From: Mucilaginibacter xinganensis
GTDB taxonomy: Bacteria > Bacteroidota > Bacteroidia > Sphingobacteriales > Sphingobacteriaceae
Assembly: GCF_002257585.1 (NCBI RefSeq)
Contig: NZ_CP022743.1
Span: 3,720,001-3,784,000, forward strand
Direction: 5' to 3'
DNA: 64,000 nucleotides
Within the stretch, counting starts at the first letter, position 1. Each line of letters opens with the position of its first letter. The translations under genes and the position numbers were made by a program. Shown here in pieces: positions 9,684-18,873 of this stretch. The notes beneath the pieces were generated by a model. It was not told the DNA's origin and did not search any database. It worked only from the letters and a program-made list of their open reading frames with translations.

Positions 9684-9747
9684 TCGTATAATTAGGGCTA
9701 TTATTAGTGAAATTGTGATTCCTACTTCGTGGCAATTAAATGCTTCT

Positions 9748-11376
9748 TTATTTTCCAAACGGCGGTAAACCTATTAATTGCCTGTACAATGGCAAGTCCA
9801 TACGCTTGTCAGCTGGCACATGAAAGTTTTTTCCGTAAAAAACCTGCAGCCTGTATTCTACCCTTCCGCTCCGGACTATATTGATATCCGGTAGTTGGGT
9901 AACACTATCAAAAAATGGTTTGGCATCTGCATTAACATCCTGTTGTTCCTGGTCACTTATTATAATGGCATCTTTCCCTAACAACTTTTTAGGCTCAACC
10001 ATAAAGGCCAGGTTACGCGGATCGCTGTTAAACACCATTATATCTTTCGTCCCTTTTAGCGCCCAGTCAACCTTGCCGGTAAGCCACCAGCGCGGTGTAC
10101 CTATAAAAACATTGGGGTTGTTTGTCCAGCCCTCTTTATCAAAACGGGTTTTTATATCGGTATAATCAACTCCTTGTATAGTAGGGTCGTTATTATCCTT
10201 GTGCAGTTGGTAAACAATCCATTTGGGGCCATACCATTGCCAAAAACCGGTAACCATGTGTGTGCCAAGCACCCCAATGGTAATAATAGTAAAATACACA
10301 GAAAAGCTAACCCACCGGCAATTAAGCCTGGCCCTTTTGTCGCCACTGCTTAAGCTTTTATCAATAGCAAAACCAAGCGGTATAAACATCATCATATAGC
10401 CGGGCGCCTGCCAATGAAAATGGAATTGCAGGTTTGACCATAGCGTAACCATTGTAAAAAACACAATGGGCAATATGGCCATCCAAAACGTAAAGCTATA
10501 GGCCAGCAGCTGTTTACGCAACTTATACGAAATATACAGCTGCCTTACTATTGGGAACCAGATCCATGGTAACAAGAATGCAGCCTGCCCGCCTATGCTG
10601 CGAAAAAACCAATCAAAATGCAGCTTAAAATGCTCCGTATTAGCGCCTGCTCTTGAGCCCTGGAAAATGAACGACACCCAACCGTTATGGGCATTCCACC
10701 ACAAAACGGGGAACGCCATAATAATAGTGATTAACACCGCCAGATACGGCCCGGGATGACGAAGCCAATGGCGCTGACTTTTATTGGTTACCACAAACAG
10801 AAATACCCCTGCAAATAAAAACAGCACGTGGTATTTACTCAAGGTGGCAAAACCCATGCTTACTCCAACTCCCAGCCATAACAACCAGGTTTTGCGGCTG
10901 TAGCGGGTAGCTTCCGATTTTTCGGCACCTGGGCTCACCATCAACTGAACAATATAGTAGGTAGCAAGCATCCAGAAGAACATCAGCGGCGCATCGGGCT
11001 GAAACCAGCAGGCAATAGCCACGGTGAAAACCGCGCTTAAATTCATGGTTACCACTGCCCAAAAACCAGCTTTGGCTGTGAATATTTTTTTAGTAACCAA
11101 AAACATCAGCCAGCTGGTACCGGCAAACAGCAATACCGCCGGAAACCGGAGCCCGAAATTATTTAATCCAAATATTTTTACACTGATGCCGCTCAGCCAA
11201 AAAAATAAAGGCGGCTGGTCAAAGTAGCTCAAATCAAAATTAAGCGCTCCCCTAAAATAGTAAGACTCGCCAATACCCAGCCCTGTGTAAGCGGCGATAA
11301 AGCAACGGGCCACAAAAGTTATAAGAATTATTATGGCCGCAGAACGGGCCGCATTACTTTCAGTTAGTTTATTCAT
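9748..11376 (-). CDS. GT39/ArnT-like membrane glycosyltransferase (PMT_2 family)
   Basis: 542 residues and about 10-12 membrane segments. The N-terminal half matches the PMT_2/ArnT family, which moves a sugar from a polyprenyl phosphate carrier to lipid or protein on the periplasmic side. The first periplasmic loop contains GLGIGESYYFRGALN and FDLSYFDQPPL: an acidic residue at the catalytic position, then the Asp-Gln-Pro-Pro turn. A second conserved loop reads WFQPDAPLMFFW. The C-terminal 170 residues are soluble. Upstream lies an acyltransferase gene (85-base gap) and downstream the GH20 gene, whose start is within 65 bases or overlaps. The acceptor is unknown; lipid A or another envelope glycan is an inference. 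Confidence 0.9.
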   Translation of the reverse strand: MNKLTESNAARSAAIIILITFVARCFIAAYTGLGIGESYYFRGALNFDLSYFDQPPLFFWLSGISVKIFGLNNFGLRFPAVLLFAGTSWLMFLVTKKIFTAKAGFWAVVTMNLSAVFTVAIACWFQPDAPLMFFWMLATYYIVQLMVSPGAEKSEATRYSRKTWLLWLGVGVSMGFATLSKYHVLFLFAGVFLFVVTNKSQRHWLRHPGPYLAVLITIIMAFPVLWWNAHNGWVSFIFQGSRAGANTEHFKLHFDWFFRSIGGQAAFLLPWIWFPIVRQLYISYKLRKQLLAYSFTFWMAILPIVFFTMVTLWSNLQFHFHWQAPGYMMMFIPLGFAIDKSLSSGDKRARLNCRWVSFSVYFTIITIGVLGTHMVTGFWQWYGPKWIVYQLHKDNNDPTIQGVDYTDIKTRFDKEGWTNNPNVFIGTPRWWLTGKVDWALKGTKDIMVFNSDPRNLAFMVEPKKLLGKDAIIISDQEQQDVNADAKPFFDSVTQLPDINIVRSGRVEYRLQVFYGKNFHVPADKRMDLPLYRQLIGLPPFGK

Positions 11377-11461
11377 TCAAATAAAATGAGCAGAATTCGC
11401 AAGGGCACAAATCTCTTAAAAAATTACGAATTATCCGGGGTTTTTATCCCGCTGGTTAACA

Positions 11462-12559
11462 TCAGCCTGAAATCCATTTTCCTATAAAAGGAATCTTATT
11501 TATAGCCCATACCAAAGGCAATGTGATTACCAGACAGACCAGCGCAGTGACCGGGATAGCAATAATGGGTGTGCAAAGCTTGTAGCTAATGCCAAACGGA
11601 CCTTCCAAAAAATACAGCACCAGTGCGTGGGCGAGATAGATGCCATAGTTGTAGCTGCCGGCAAAGTCACGGATGCGCAGAACAATTGGTGATAAATTAG
11701 GTGCTGACAATTTAAAAATGAGGAATACGCTTGCCGCCAGCAGTACAATGGGCGGACTAACCGGTTCAAAAAACATGGTTGACGGCCACCGGTGCCCCAA
11801 AAGCACCAGCCTTGACCCTATTGCTATGAGCACGATACTGAACAGGAAAAGAAGGGTCATCCACAATCGTAAATGTTTTACTTTAAAATCCTTAAAAGCT
11901 AAATAATGTCCCAACACCAGGTAACCCGCAAAGCCGGCAAAGTAATGCATATCAACCGATGGATTATAACGCACGAGGTAAGGTTGTGTGATGAGCATCA
12001 CCGCAAACCAAACCACCAGAAAATAAAGGATCTCTTTTTCTGACGCATGCCGCACAAATTTACCGATAACCGGCATAAAAAAGTAGAGGCCTATCAGCAT
12101 GTACACATACCATAAATGGTAGGAACTGCCATATTTTAACTGGTGCAATACCAGTTTGATATTTGCCCAGATGTCGCTGGTAAAGGCAATCTCTTCGTTG
12201 TGCAGGGCATACCATACATAAACCAAACTCCAGAACAGGAAGGGCACCACCACCCTCAGCAGTCGTTTTTTAAGAAACCCACCAATTTCATACTCCCTGT
12301 GCAGTGATAAAGCACCGGTAACCATTACAAAAACCGGCACCGCAAACCGCACCGCAGCGTTTAAAAAGTCGGCTACCCACCAGTAGGACATTGCAACTTT
12401 TCCATATTGCATCAGCAGCAGCGAGGTGCTGTGAAGCACAATTACAGCATAAAGGGCTACAATTCGCAGGTTGTCTATCCAGTCAATGTTCTCGGTTTTG
12501 GCAGGGGGCATAAGCGGGTAAAGATTTTTTAAAAATAAGATATTTTCATCAGCCTGCAT
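11462..12559 (-). CDS. Acyltransferase 3 family integral membrane protein (OafA-like)
   Basis: 365 residues with about 10 membrane segments and little outside the membrane. The family transfers acetyl or other short acyl groups from the cytoplasm to sugars of surface polysaccharides or lipopolysaccharide. The early Arg in IDNLRIVALYAVIVLHSTS (Arg32) and the His in VLHSTS (His43) are conserved catalytic-site residues. FAVPVFVMVTGALSLHREYE and YHLWYVYMLIGLYFFMP are further family signatures. It has no extra SGNH domain. It sits between the phosphatase gene and the ArnT-like gene in the same direction, so joint action on one envelope glycan is plausible. Confidence 0.9.
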   Translation of the reverse strand: MQADENILFLKNLYPLMPPAKTENIDWIDNLRIVALYAVIVLHSTSLLLMQYGKVAMSYWWVADFLNAAVRFAVPVFVMVTGALSLHREYEIGGFLKKRLLRVVVPFLFWSLVYVWYALHNEEIAFTSDIWANIKLVLHQLKYGSSYHLWYVYMLIGLYFFMPVIGKFVRHASEKEILYFLVVWFAVMLITQPYLVRYNPSVDMHYFAGFAGYLVLGHYLAFKDFKVKHLRLWMTLLFLFSIVLIAIGSRLVLLGHRWPSTMFFEPVSPPIVLLAASVFLIFKLSAPNLSPIVLRIRDFAGSYNYGIYLAHALVLYFLEGPFGISYKLCTPIIAIPVTALVCLVITLPLVWAINKIPFIGKWISG

Positions 12560-12648
12560 AAATTGACTTGTCCATGGAGAATAAACAGGGGATGCGTGGT
12601 TACACAGGCTATAAGGACTACGGTACCAAATTCTGAAAATTAAAAAAA

Positions 12649-13182
12649 TCAGGGGAGATTATTGTAATATGCCTCTAACTCTTTCAGTTTTGCTACCTGC
12701 CCCGGCCTGGGATTTATAAATTTCCTCACCCTTTTTATCATCAGGTAGGCATCCTGGTAAGTAAGCCCTGTTTTTATCAGGTAGGCTATTGCCATTGTTG
12801 GCCCCCTTCCAAGCCCCTGCCGGCAGTGTACGTAAACTATGCCCTTATTTTTTATTTCGCGGTCAATAAAATCGGCTCCTTTTAACAGCACCTCCAATGG
12901 CGGTGGCGTATTATCAGTAGTAGGCAGGTGCAGGTATTTTATCCCCGCATGCTGGGCATCGCTGTAATCGTTATGCACCCGCATATTTACAATAGCAGTA
13001 ACACCCAGGGCCTTTAACTTTTCCAGCCCAACCAGGTTATACTGGCTGCCTAAAAATAAATGCGCTGTTATCTGCGATCGCTTTAAACGCGGTACACCTA
13101 CTATCACGCGGTGGATATTGTCGTAAATGTAATCTAACACCAGCCCCGTGCCAATTAAAATACTTTTAAGTTTTTTAAACAT
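12649..13182 (-). CDS. Dual-specificity protein phosphatase family protein
   Basis: 177 residues. The active-site loop HCRQGLGRGPT fits the cysteine phosphatase motif His-Cys-x5-Arg, with Cys120 as nucleophile and Arg126 binding the phosphate. The Asp in PTTDNTPP (residues 87-94) is a candidate general acid. The first 30 residues are hydrophobic and basic (MFKKLKSILIGTGLVLDYIY), so it may be membrane-attached. Bacterial relatives dephosphorylate tyrosine residues of exopolysaccharide kinases or phosphoinositides; the target here is unknown. It starts 20 bases after the deacetylase stop, so the two are probably co-translated. Confidence 0.9.
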   Translation of the reverse strand: MFKKLKSILIGTGLVLDYIYDNIHRVIVGVPRLKRSQITAHLFLGSQYNLVGLEKLKALGVTAIVNMRVHNDYSDAQHAGIKYLHLPTTDNTPPPLEVLLKGADFIDREIKNKGIVYVHCRQGLGRGPTMAIAYLIKTGLTYQDAYLMIKRVRKFINPRPGQVAKLKELEAYYNNLP

Positions 13183-13202
13183 ATTGCTAAAGCCTAAATG
13201 GC

Positions 13203-13994
13203 TTAATCTTGTTTATTTGCCTGTGAAATATAATCCATTGCCTGCTGGAAAGTAGCAACCCAAATATCTTTCCTGTTTTTTGCAAGATAGCTGAGCAATT
13301 CTTTATGTGCATCCGCTGCTGTGGTAATATAATCGCCGCCTACTCCGTGAAACATAAAAACCCCCATACCGCCACTTTGTTCAGTTTTGTTAACAAAGTC
13401 TATCAGTTTAGCGCCAGGCGTTTTTTCTTCAAGTCCGTATGACGGAACTAATAAGGGATCGAGCTTTTTGAAATCGGTAATAATGGCATCATGATCTCCG
13501 CCGATACGGGCATATTTTATAAGGCCCGATTTACGAAGCGAATCAACATAACTTTTTCCGCCCACCTGGGTTTCGGTACATGGATAAGCATAAGTGCGTT
13601 CGCTTTTACCATCTACTGCAAACAGCAGGTTGTTCATAGAATATATCTCGCGCATTATTTGATAGATGGAGTACTTTTCTGAGGCATTTAAAGGGTTCTC
13701 CGGCATATTTTCACTATTGCATGGGTGGTATAGTGTGTGGTTGGCCAACTCATGCCCTTCGGCGGCTGCCGCCCGCCATTTTGAAATATTTGTGTGATTA
13801 ATGTCTCCTGTTAAAAAAAATGTGCCTTTGAAATGGTGAGCATCCAGCTGAGGGACGGCTATTTTTAACTGCGAATCAAGCGCGTCATCATAGGTGAGTA
13901 TTATTACCGCCTTTTTATGGTGCGGCCATTTGATTTTTTGCTGTGCATTGGCCAAACAGCTGAATAATAGCAAGCACAGGGTAAGCCTTTTCAT
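13203..13994 (-). CDS. Secreted polysaccharide deacetylase (NodB fold)
   Basis: 263 residues from the ATG at 13994, which gives a clean signal peptide (MKRLTLCLLLFSCLANAQQ); an in-frame start 27 bases upstream spoils it. The NodB fold is recognisable: ILTYDDALDSQL supplies the catalytic and metal-binding Asp pair (residues 36-37), and GHELANHTLYH supplies the two metal-binding His (86 and 90). GVFMFHGVGG near the C-terminus carries the last conserved His. It removes acetyl groups from amino sugars or ester-linked acetates. It is the first gene of the minus-strand glycan group that runs down to 5792. Confidence 0.92.
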   Translation of the reverse strand: MKRLTLCLLLFSCLANAQQKIKWPHHKKAVIILTYDDALDSQLKIAVPQLDAHHFKGTFFLTGDINHTNISKWRAAAAEGHELANHTLYHPCNSENMPENPLNASEKYSIYQIMREIYSMNNLLFAVDGKSERTYAYPCTETQVGGKSYVDSLRKSGLIKYARIGGDHDAIITDFKKLDPLLVPSYGLEEKTPGAKLIDFVNKTEQSGGMGVFMFHGVGGDYITTAADAHKELLSYLAKNRKDIWVATFQQAMDYISQANKQD

Positions 13995-14312
13995 AATTGA
14001 GTTTATACTGCAATTAAGCAAATTATTTAAATACTTTTCATTTTCGGATAAGGTTATTTTCTACATAAAGATAACTAATACCAGCCCTTTCAAGAAAATA
14101 AACTCCATATTGTTTTTTTTAATTACCAATTAATCAATTTCAACCAACATGACGCTATGAGTCATAATTAAAAAAGATAATACTTACCAAAACTTACAAT
14201 TATTATTGATATTCAAACCTTTAGTGTTATTTTTAAGGATTGATGTGCTATTGCCTATTAAAACTATTAGTGTAATTATTAAACCCTAAATTTAAAATCC
14301 GCTATAAAAGTT

Positions 14313-15647
14313 ATGCAATCTTTCTGGAAAAAAAGTCTCGGTTTACCACCTGTTTTCTCCTTAGAGGCACGGATTTTTAATGCAATATGCCTGGCCTCTG
14401 CTACCTGCCTGTTTTTTACCGCCGTCTTAAACTTACTGCTCGGTATTCAACAGCTTGTTATATTGATGGCGATATTTTTTACTATCTCATTGCTCTGTTA
14501 TTATTTCTCGCGTTTCAAAGATCGTTTGAACACCGCTATTGTTGTTTATTTGATCGCGAGCCAGGTGCTGCTTATCATAAATTACAAATACAATTCCGGC
14601 ATCAACGGTCCTTCTCTTTTGATTTTTTTACTCTCCCACTTCCTCGCCATATCCATCATCCCGCTTAAACAGTACTGGTTTTGGATAACGCTGAATATTT
14701 TATTGGTTTCAACACTACTCGTGGTTGATTACAATTATCATGGGATAATAATTGATACCTATCCCGACAACAAACACCGTTTTATAGATTTCGGCTTTAC
14801 GTATATTTTCATCGTATTTTTCATTTTCATGGTTACCGTAGCCGTACGAAAAAACTACCATGGTGAAAAGAAACTGGTTGAAGAAAAGGCTTCGGAACTG
14901 GAAGCGGCGAACGAAACTATGAACAAGCTGTTTTCTATTCTTGCACATGACCTCCGCTCGCCCTTGGCTTCTATTCAAAACTACCTGGAGATTCTTTCAG
15001 AATTCAAACTGAATGAGGGCGAACGGTTGTCTATACAAAAAGAACTGTTAAAGTCTACACAGAATACGCAACAAATGTTGGCAAACCTATTGTCATGGAG
15101 CAGATCGCAGATGCAGGGGGTAACTGTAAACTTAACTAACCTTGATCTAAAAAAAACACTGGAATCTACATTTCATATTTATCAAACTGTAGGTACAGAA
15201 AAAGGCATCCAGGTAATAAATCAATTGAACGATGCGGTTTTTGTTTTGGCTGATGCAGATATGCTGCAATTAATAATCAGAAACCTTATAAATAACGCCC
15301 TTAAATTTACCAACCCGGGTGGTTGTATCACTGTATCAGCAGAAACCATTGATGACGTTTGCTGCATCGTGATCAAAGATAACGGACTGGGGATATCTTT
15401 TGAACAACAAAGCGAGATTTTTTCACTCAAAACAGCACCGACTTTCGGTACAAAGAATGAAAAAGGCATTGGGTTAGGCTTGTTGCTGTGTAAAGAATTT
15501 ACCGAAATCCAAGGCGGAAAAATAACTTTTGAAAGTACACCCGGCTCCGGTACTACATTTTACGTAAGCTTGAGATTGGGATCAAGCCTTACTGAAAGTG
15601 GGTCTTATCCCGGTAACTCAACAAGAAAACAACATCCCATTAAATAG
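14313..15647 (+). CDS. Membrane sensor histidine kinase
   Basis: 444 residues. The first 180 hold six hydrophobic segments with very short loops, so sensing probably takes place in or near the membrane. A short coiled linker (VEEKASELEAANETMNKLFS) leads to the HisKA domain with phospho-accepting His212 in FSILAHDLRSPLAS. The ATP-binding domain has its N box (RNLINNALKFTN), the G1 box (IKDNGLGIS) and the G2 box (GTKNEKGIGLGL), so it should be active. No response regulator is adjacent; it is an orphan kinase. The gene ends 4 bases from the convergent AraC gene. About 290 bases of A/T-rich non-coding DNA precede it. Confidence 0.94.
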   Translation: MQSFWKKSLGLPPVFSLEARIFNAICLASATCLFFTAVLNLLLGIQQLVILMAIFFTISLLCYYFSRFKDRLNTAIVVYLIASQVLLIINYKYNSGINGPSLLIFLLSHFLAISIIPLKQYWFWITLNILLVSTLLVVDYNYHGIIIDTYPDNKHRFIDFGFTYIFIVFFIFMVTVAVRKNYHGEKKLVEEKASELEAANETMNKLFSILAHDLRSPLASIQNYLEILSEFKLNEGERLSIQKELLKSTQNTQQMLANLLSWSRSQMQGVTVNLTNLDLKKTLESTFHIYQTVGTEKGIQVINQLNDAVFVLADADMLQLIIRNLINNALKFTNPGGCITVSAETIDDVCCIVIKDNGLGISFEQQSEIFSLKTAPTFGTKNEKGIGLGLLLCKEFTEIQGGKITFESTPGSGTTFYVSLRLGSSLTESGSYPGNSTRKQHPIK

Positions 15648-15651
15648 AAGA

Positions 15652-16539
15652 TCAGGCTACCATCGCCCGTCCTGCACCAACTGTATCACGGTAAACCTGC
15701 GGCGAAACATCAGCATTGATTTTAAAGAACCTGCTAAAGTAATATTCATCATTATAACCCAGTGCGTAAGCTATTTCTTTTACAGGCTTATTGGTAAGAT
15801 ACAGTTCGCGTTTGGCCTCAATAATAATGCGATCGGCAATCATATCGCTAATAGTACGGTTAAAATGTGCCTTTGCTATTTTAGCCAATGCCTTTGCCGA
15901 AATATTAAGCAGATCGGCATAATCACTGGCCGAATGTTTCTCTTTAAAATGGGTTTCTATGGCATCCTTCAGGTTTTGAAGTATAAACGGCTCTTTACGG
16001 TCTATTAAAATTTCATTTGCTTCGGGCTGCTGTTCTGTTTTTAACCTTACGGCGGTTATCAAAAATATTTTGAGGTATGACATCAGTAATTCATACTGCG
16101 CAACCGCCGGGTTCTGCATTTCCGTTTTAATTTGCCCCAGCACCATTTTAAAAATAGCGGCAGCAGGTTCATCAACCATCACAAAAGGCGGTTCGTAAAT
16201 ATTGTTAAATAAAACTCCGTTGCAGGATACCTCTTTATCATGTTTATGAATACAAAAAAAGTCGGGGTGAAAATTTATGGCAACACCTTCAAACGCAGCA
16301 TCAGCCATTATCATAAAGGGCTGATAAATAGCAAAAGCCAGCAAGGTGCCTGGTTCAAAATCATATTCCGAGAAATTGAACCTCAGCTTTCCCCTGCCCT
16401 TTGTAACCCAAATTACAGTGTAAAAGTTATGGCGTTGCAAATGATCGAACTGGCTATTATCATCAAACGAAAATAGCCTGAAAGCCAGGTTGCCTGTTTG
16501 CGGATTAACCAAGGTAAACGCAGTTTGGATATTGAGCAT
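15652..16539 (-). CDS. AraC family transcriptional regulator
   Basis: 295 residues: an N-terminal cupin-like ligand-binding half (about residues 1-150, including NFYTVIWVTKGRGKLRF and FEPGTLLAFAIYQPFM) and a C-terminal double helix-turn-helix (about residues 185-290). The second helix-turn-helix carries the family signature KPVKEIAYALGYNDEYYFSR. It lies downstream of three minus-strand genes for small redox-type proteins, which may be its regulon, but no operator is visible. It is tail-to-tail with the histidine kinase with only 4 bases between stops. Confidence 0.93.
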   Translation of the reverse strand: MLNIQTAFTLVNPQTGNLAFRLFSFDDNSQFDHLQRHNFYTVIWVTKGRGKLRFNFSEYDFEPGTLLAFAIYQPFMIMADAAFEGVAINFHPDFFCIHKHDKEVSCNGVLFNNIYEPPFVMVDEPAAAIFKMVLGQIKTEMQNPAVAQYELLMSYLKIFLITAVRLKTEQQPEANEILIDRKEPFILQNLKDAIETHFKEKHSASDYADLLNISAKALAKIAKAHFNRTISDMIADRIIIEAKRELYLTNKPVKEIAYALGYNDEYYFSRFFKINADVSPQVYRDTVGAGRAMVA

Positions 16540-16601
16540 GTGGGTTGTGGTTATATTTAAATATTGGCAGGTTATGATACAGCCTTTTTATGCCTGATTA
16601 A

Positions 16602-17219
16602 CTAATCTAAAATTTTTAACCGCTGCTTTAAAATGGCGTTTTCTTCGCGTAACTTGTTAATATATTCATGTTGTGCCATAAATTCATCCCGGATCTCTTC
16701 AAGTGTATATCGTTCCGTAATGTGCTGCGGGCAATTCCAGTCATAGGCCTTCACATTTAAACGAATGATCCTCTCGGGCTTAAAGCTATAGTTTTCAAGA
16801 TTAAGCCGATCAAATAATTCCGGATAATCCTTAAGTTCCAATACCTCGGCTTCCGCAAAAATCTTTAATCTTGCTTTAGCCGCCTGATCCAATAAAAACA
16901 AGGATACTTTATTATTTGTAACCAGGTTACCTATGGAGATGTATTGCTTATTGCCACCAAAATCAATAAACCCAAGCGTTTGATCGTCCAAAACTTTTAA
17001 AAACCCTTTAGGCCCACCCCTGAACTGGATATAAGGAAACCCATTTTCGCCAATGGTTGCCAGGTAAAAATTATCCTGGTGACTAATAAAATCTGTTTCA
17101 CTTTCTGTTAAACCATCAGTAGTTTTATAAGGCTCCATGCGGGCATAACTTGCCCTGCTGCCATAGCGCTCCTGGAAACTTTTGGAAGCATCTGAAAAAG
17201 CAATTTCCGGATAGTTCAT
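16602..17219 (-). CDS. Pyridoxamine 5'-phosphate oxidase-like flavin-binding protein
   Basis: 205 residues with a split-barrel FMN-binding domain. FYLATIGENGFPYIQFRGGPKGFLK (written here as its recognisable start FYLATIGENGFP and the following RGGPKGFL), IDFGGNKQYISIGNLVTNNK and VSLFLLDQAAKARLKIF are the usual strands. The family includes pyridoxamine phosphate oxidases and general flavin reductases; this short form with a C-terminal coiled extension (YINKLREENAILKQRLK) is not PdxH itself. It follows the NTF2-like gene in the same direction. The substrate cannot be inferred. Confidence 0.88.
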   Translation of the reverse strand: MNYPEIAFSDASKSFQERYGSRASYARMEPYKTTDGLTESETDFISHQDNFYLATIGENGFPYIQFRGGPKGFLKVLDDQTLGFIDFGGNKQYISIGNLVTNNKVSLFLLDQAAKARLKIFAEAEVLELKDYPELFDRLNLENYSFKPERIIRLNVKAYDWNCPQHITERYTLEEIRDEFMAQHEYINKLREENAILKQRLKILD

Positions 17220-17317
17220 TTTGTTGCGGTTTAATTAGTGAGGGAATGGAGGTATGCTGTTTTTAAATCAAACTTAATAACATAAAACCACAACCGCCAG
17301 TTTTTTAACCCTGAAGA

Positions 17318-17731
17318 TTATAAATATCTGTCGTTTTCATTTATTTCCAGGTCGTTGATACTGGCATAACGCTTTTTCATTAAGCCATTCTCATCAAACT
17401 CCCATAATTCGTTGCCATAGCTGCGGTACCACTGCCCTTCGGCGTTATGCCATTCATATTCAAATCTTACCGCCATACGGTTTTCCTTAAAACCCCAAAG
17501 TTCTTTTTTAAGCTTATAGTCAAGCTCCCTTTCCCATTTATCCTTTAAAAATTGCTTTACTTCTTCGCGCCCGTTTACAAAATCAGTACGGTTGCGCCAT
17601 TCGGTATCAACCGTGTAAGCCAGGCAAATTTTTTCAGGATCCCTGGTATTCCAGGCATCTTCGGCGGCTTGCACCTTCTGTAGTGCAGTTTCCATTGTAA
17701 AGGGCGGCAAGGGGTATCGTTTATTTTCCAT
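17318..17731 (-). CDS. NTF2-like DUF1348 family protein
   Basis: 137 residues with the cone-shaped NTF2 fold. The stretch [20 protein letters not shown] and the Trp-Arg-Asn-Arg element after it match DUF1348 proteins as I know them. [18 protein letters not shown] follows near the end. The function of the family is unknown. It sits between the AhpD-like and flavin-binding genes, which suggests a stress or detoxification role; that is an inference. Confidence 0.88.
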   Translation of the reverse strand: MENKRYPLPPFTMETALQKVQAAEDAWNTRDPEKICLAYTVDTEWRNRTDFVNGREEVKQFLKDKWERELDYKLKKELWGFKENRMAVRFEYEWHNAEGQWYRSYGNELWEFDENGLMKKRYASINDLEINENDRYL

Positions 17732-17817
17732 TTTGATATTTTTTAAAATTAGCTAATACAGCAAAGGTTAAGCCGCCAAAGCCTAACTTTTACCGTATTA
17801 TGAGATTTGTGGATAGC

Positions 17818-18366
17818 TTAAGCAACCTGCCCTGCGTGCACAACCGGGAAATCAATACTTGTATTTGCAGTATTGTTAAAGTAATTGGTTAAAACATTTA
17901 ATGCTACATGGCCAACAATTTCACCAATTTCGCCGTCTGTTAAACCTGCTGCCTTTACTGTGTCAACATCTGCATCATTCACCAGGCCCTGTTTGTTAAG
18001 CAATACTGTGGCAAATTTCAATATGGCGTCTGTTTTTGCATCAGCAGCGTTGGCATTACGGGCATTTTGTAAGGTATTGGTATCTATATGCACCAGCTTT
18101 TCGCCTATAAATGAGTGGGCAGATAAACAATAGTCACAGTTATTTTGCTCAGATACCGCCAGCGCAAGCAGCTCGCCTGTTTTAGCACCCAGTTTGCCAT
18201 GGCTTAATGCACCGCTTAAATTAAGATAACCTTCCAGCAAGGCAGGTGAGTTACCCATGGTACGCATCATGTTGGGCACCATACCTAATTTACCGTGTAT
18301 CGCATCAAATAATTCTTTTGTTTTTCCTGTGGCCTCATCGGGGCTAATTGCTTTTAAACGTGTCAT
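17818..18366 (-). CDS. Carboxymuconolactone decarboxylase/AhpD-like alkylhydroperoxidase
   Basis: 182 residues from the ATG at 18366; an earlier in-frame start 33 bases upstream only adds a Lys/Gln-rich leader. The all-helical fold carries the AhpD-type site NNCDYCLSAH, that is Cys77-x2-Cys80-x3-His84. The two Cys would reduce peroxides and the His would assist. Relatives detoxify organic hydroperoxides or act as decarboxylases. It is the first gene of the minus-strand set that continues with the NTF2-like, flavin-binding and AraC genes. Confidence 0.9.
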   Translation of the reverse strand: MTRLKAISPDEATGKTKELFDAIHGKLGMVPNMMRTMGNSPALLEGYLNLSGALSHGKLGAKTGELLALAVSEQNNCDYCLSAHSFIGEKLVHIDTNTLQNARNANAADAKTDAILKFATVLLNKQGLVNDADVDTVKAAGLTDGEIGEIVGHVALNVLTNYFNNTANTSIDFPVVHAGQVA

Positions 18367-18567
18367 TTTTTTTTGTTTTTGTTTCGTCGTTATTGACAAT
18401 ACAAATGTGCAACAGCCCTGAGTTTTATAACATGGATGATAGACGCATGTTGATGGACAATTTTTCCGTTGCAGTTAATGGCTCTTTATTAAGTTTCTTT
18501 AATCAAATCCAAAAAACCTGTAATAGCACTATAAATATTTACCTTTGGTTGAAAACTAAAAAACAAC

Positions 18568-18750
18568 ATGGCACAAAAAGTAATAACTGTAAATATAAAT
18601 GTGTACGAACAAGCGGTTACCAACCGTCATTCTGCTTACGAGATCCCTTTTGTAAATAAATACCTTGACGAAGGCTGGGTAATTAAGGAGACTATTCACA
18701 GCCCCGCAGCACCTAATTGGACCAATATTACTTTTATACTGGAAAAATAG
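18568..18750 (+). CDS. Small conserved-looking hypothetical protein
   Basis: 60 residues beginning MAQKVITVNINVYEQAV and containing VNKYLDEGWVIKETI, ending FTNITFILEK-like in TFILEK. The pattern (beta strand, helix, an Asp-Glu-Gly-Trp turn, beta strand) resembles short Bacteroidota proteins with a hydrophobic final strand. I do not know its function. It is in a 400-base gap between divergent genes and has an ATG preceded by an A-rich stretch. Length and context keep confidence moderate. Confidence 0.6.
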   Translation: MAQKVITVNINVYEQAVTNRHSAYEIPFVNKYLDEGWVIKETIHSPAAPNWTNITFILEK

Positions 18751-18873
18751 CCGACCACCAAAAATTAACGCCGAACTATATAAGCTATGACCTGGATATA
18801 TTTTAGGTCAAAAATGTTAAACTGTACCTGTATTCAGGTAATCAGCTTTATAAAAGGCCTATACTATCAAACA

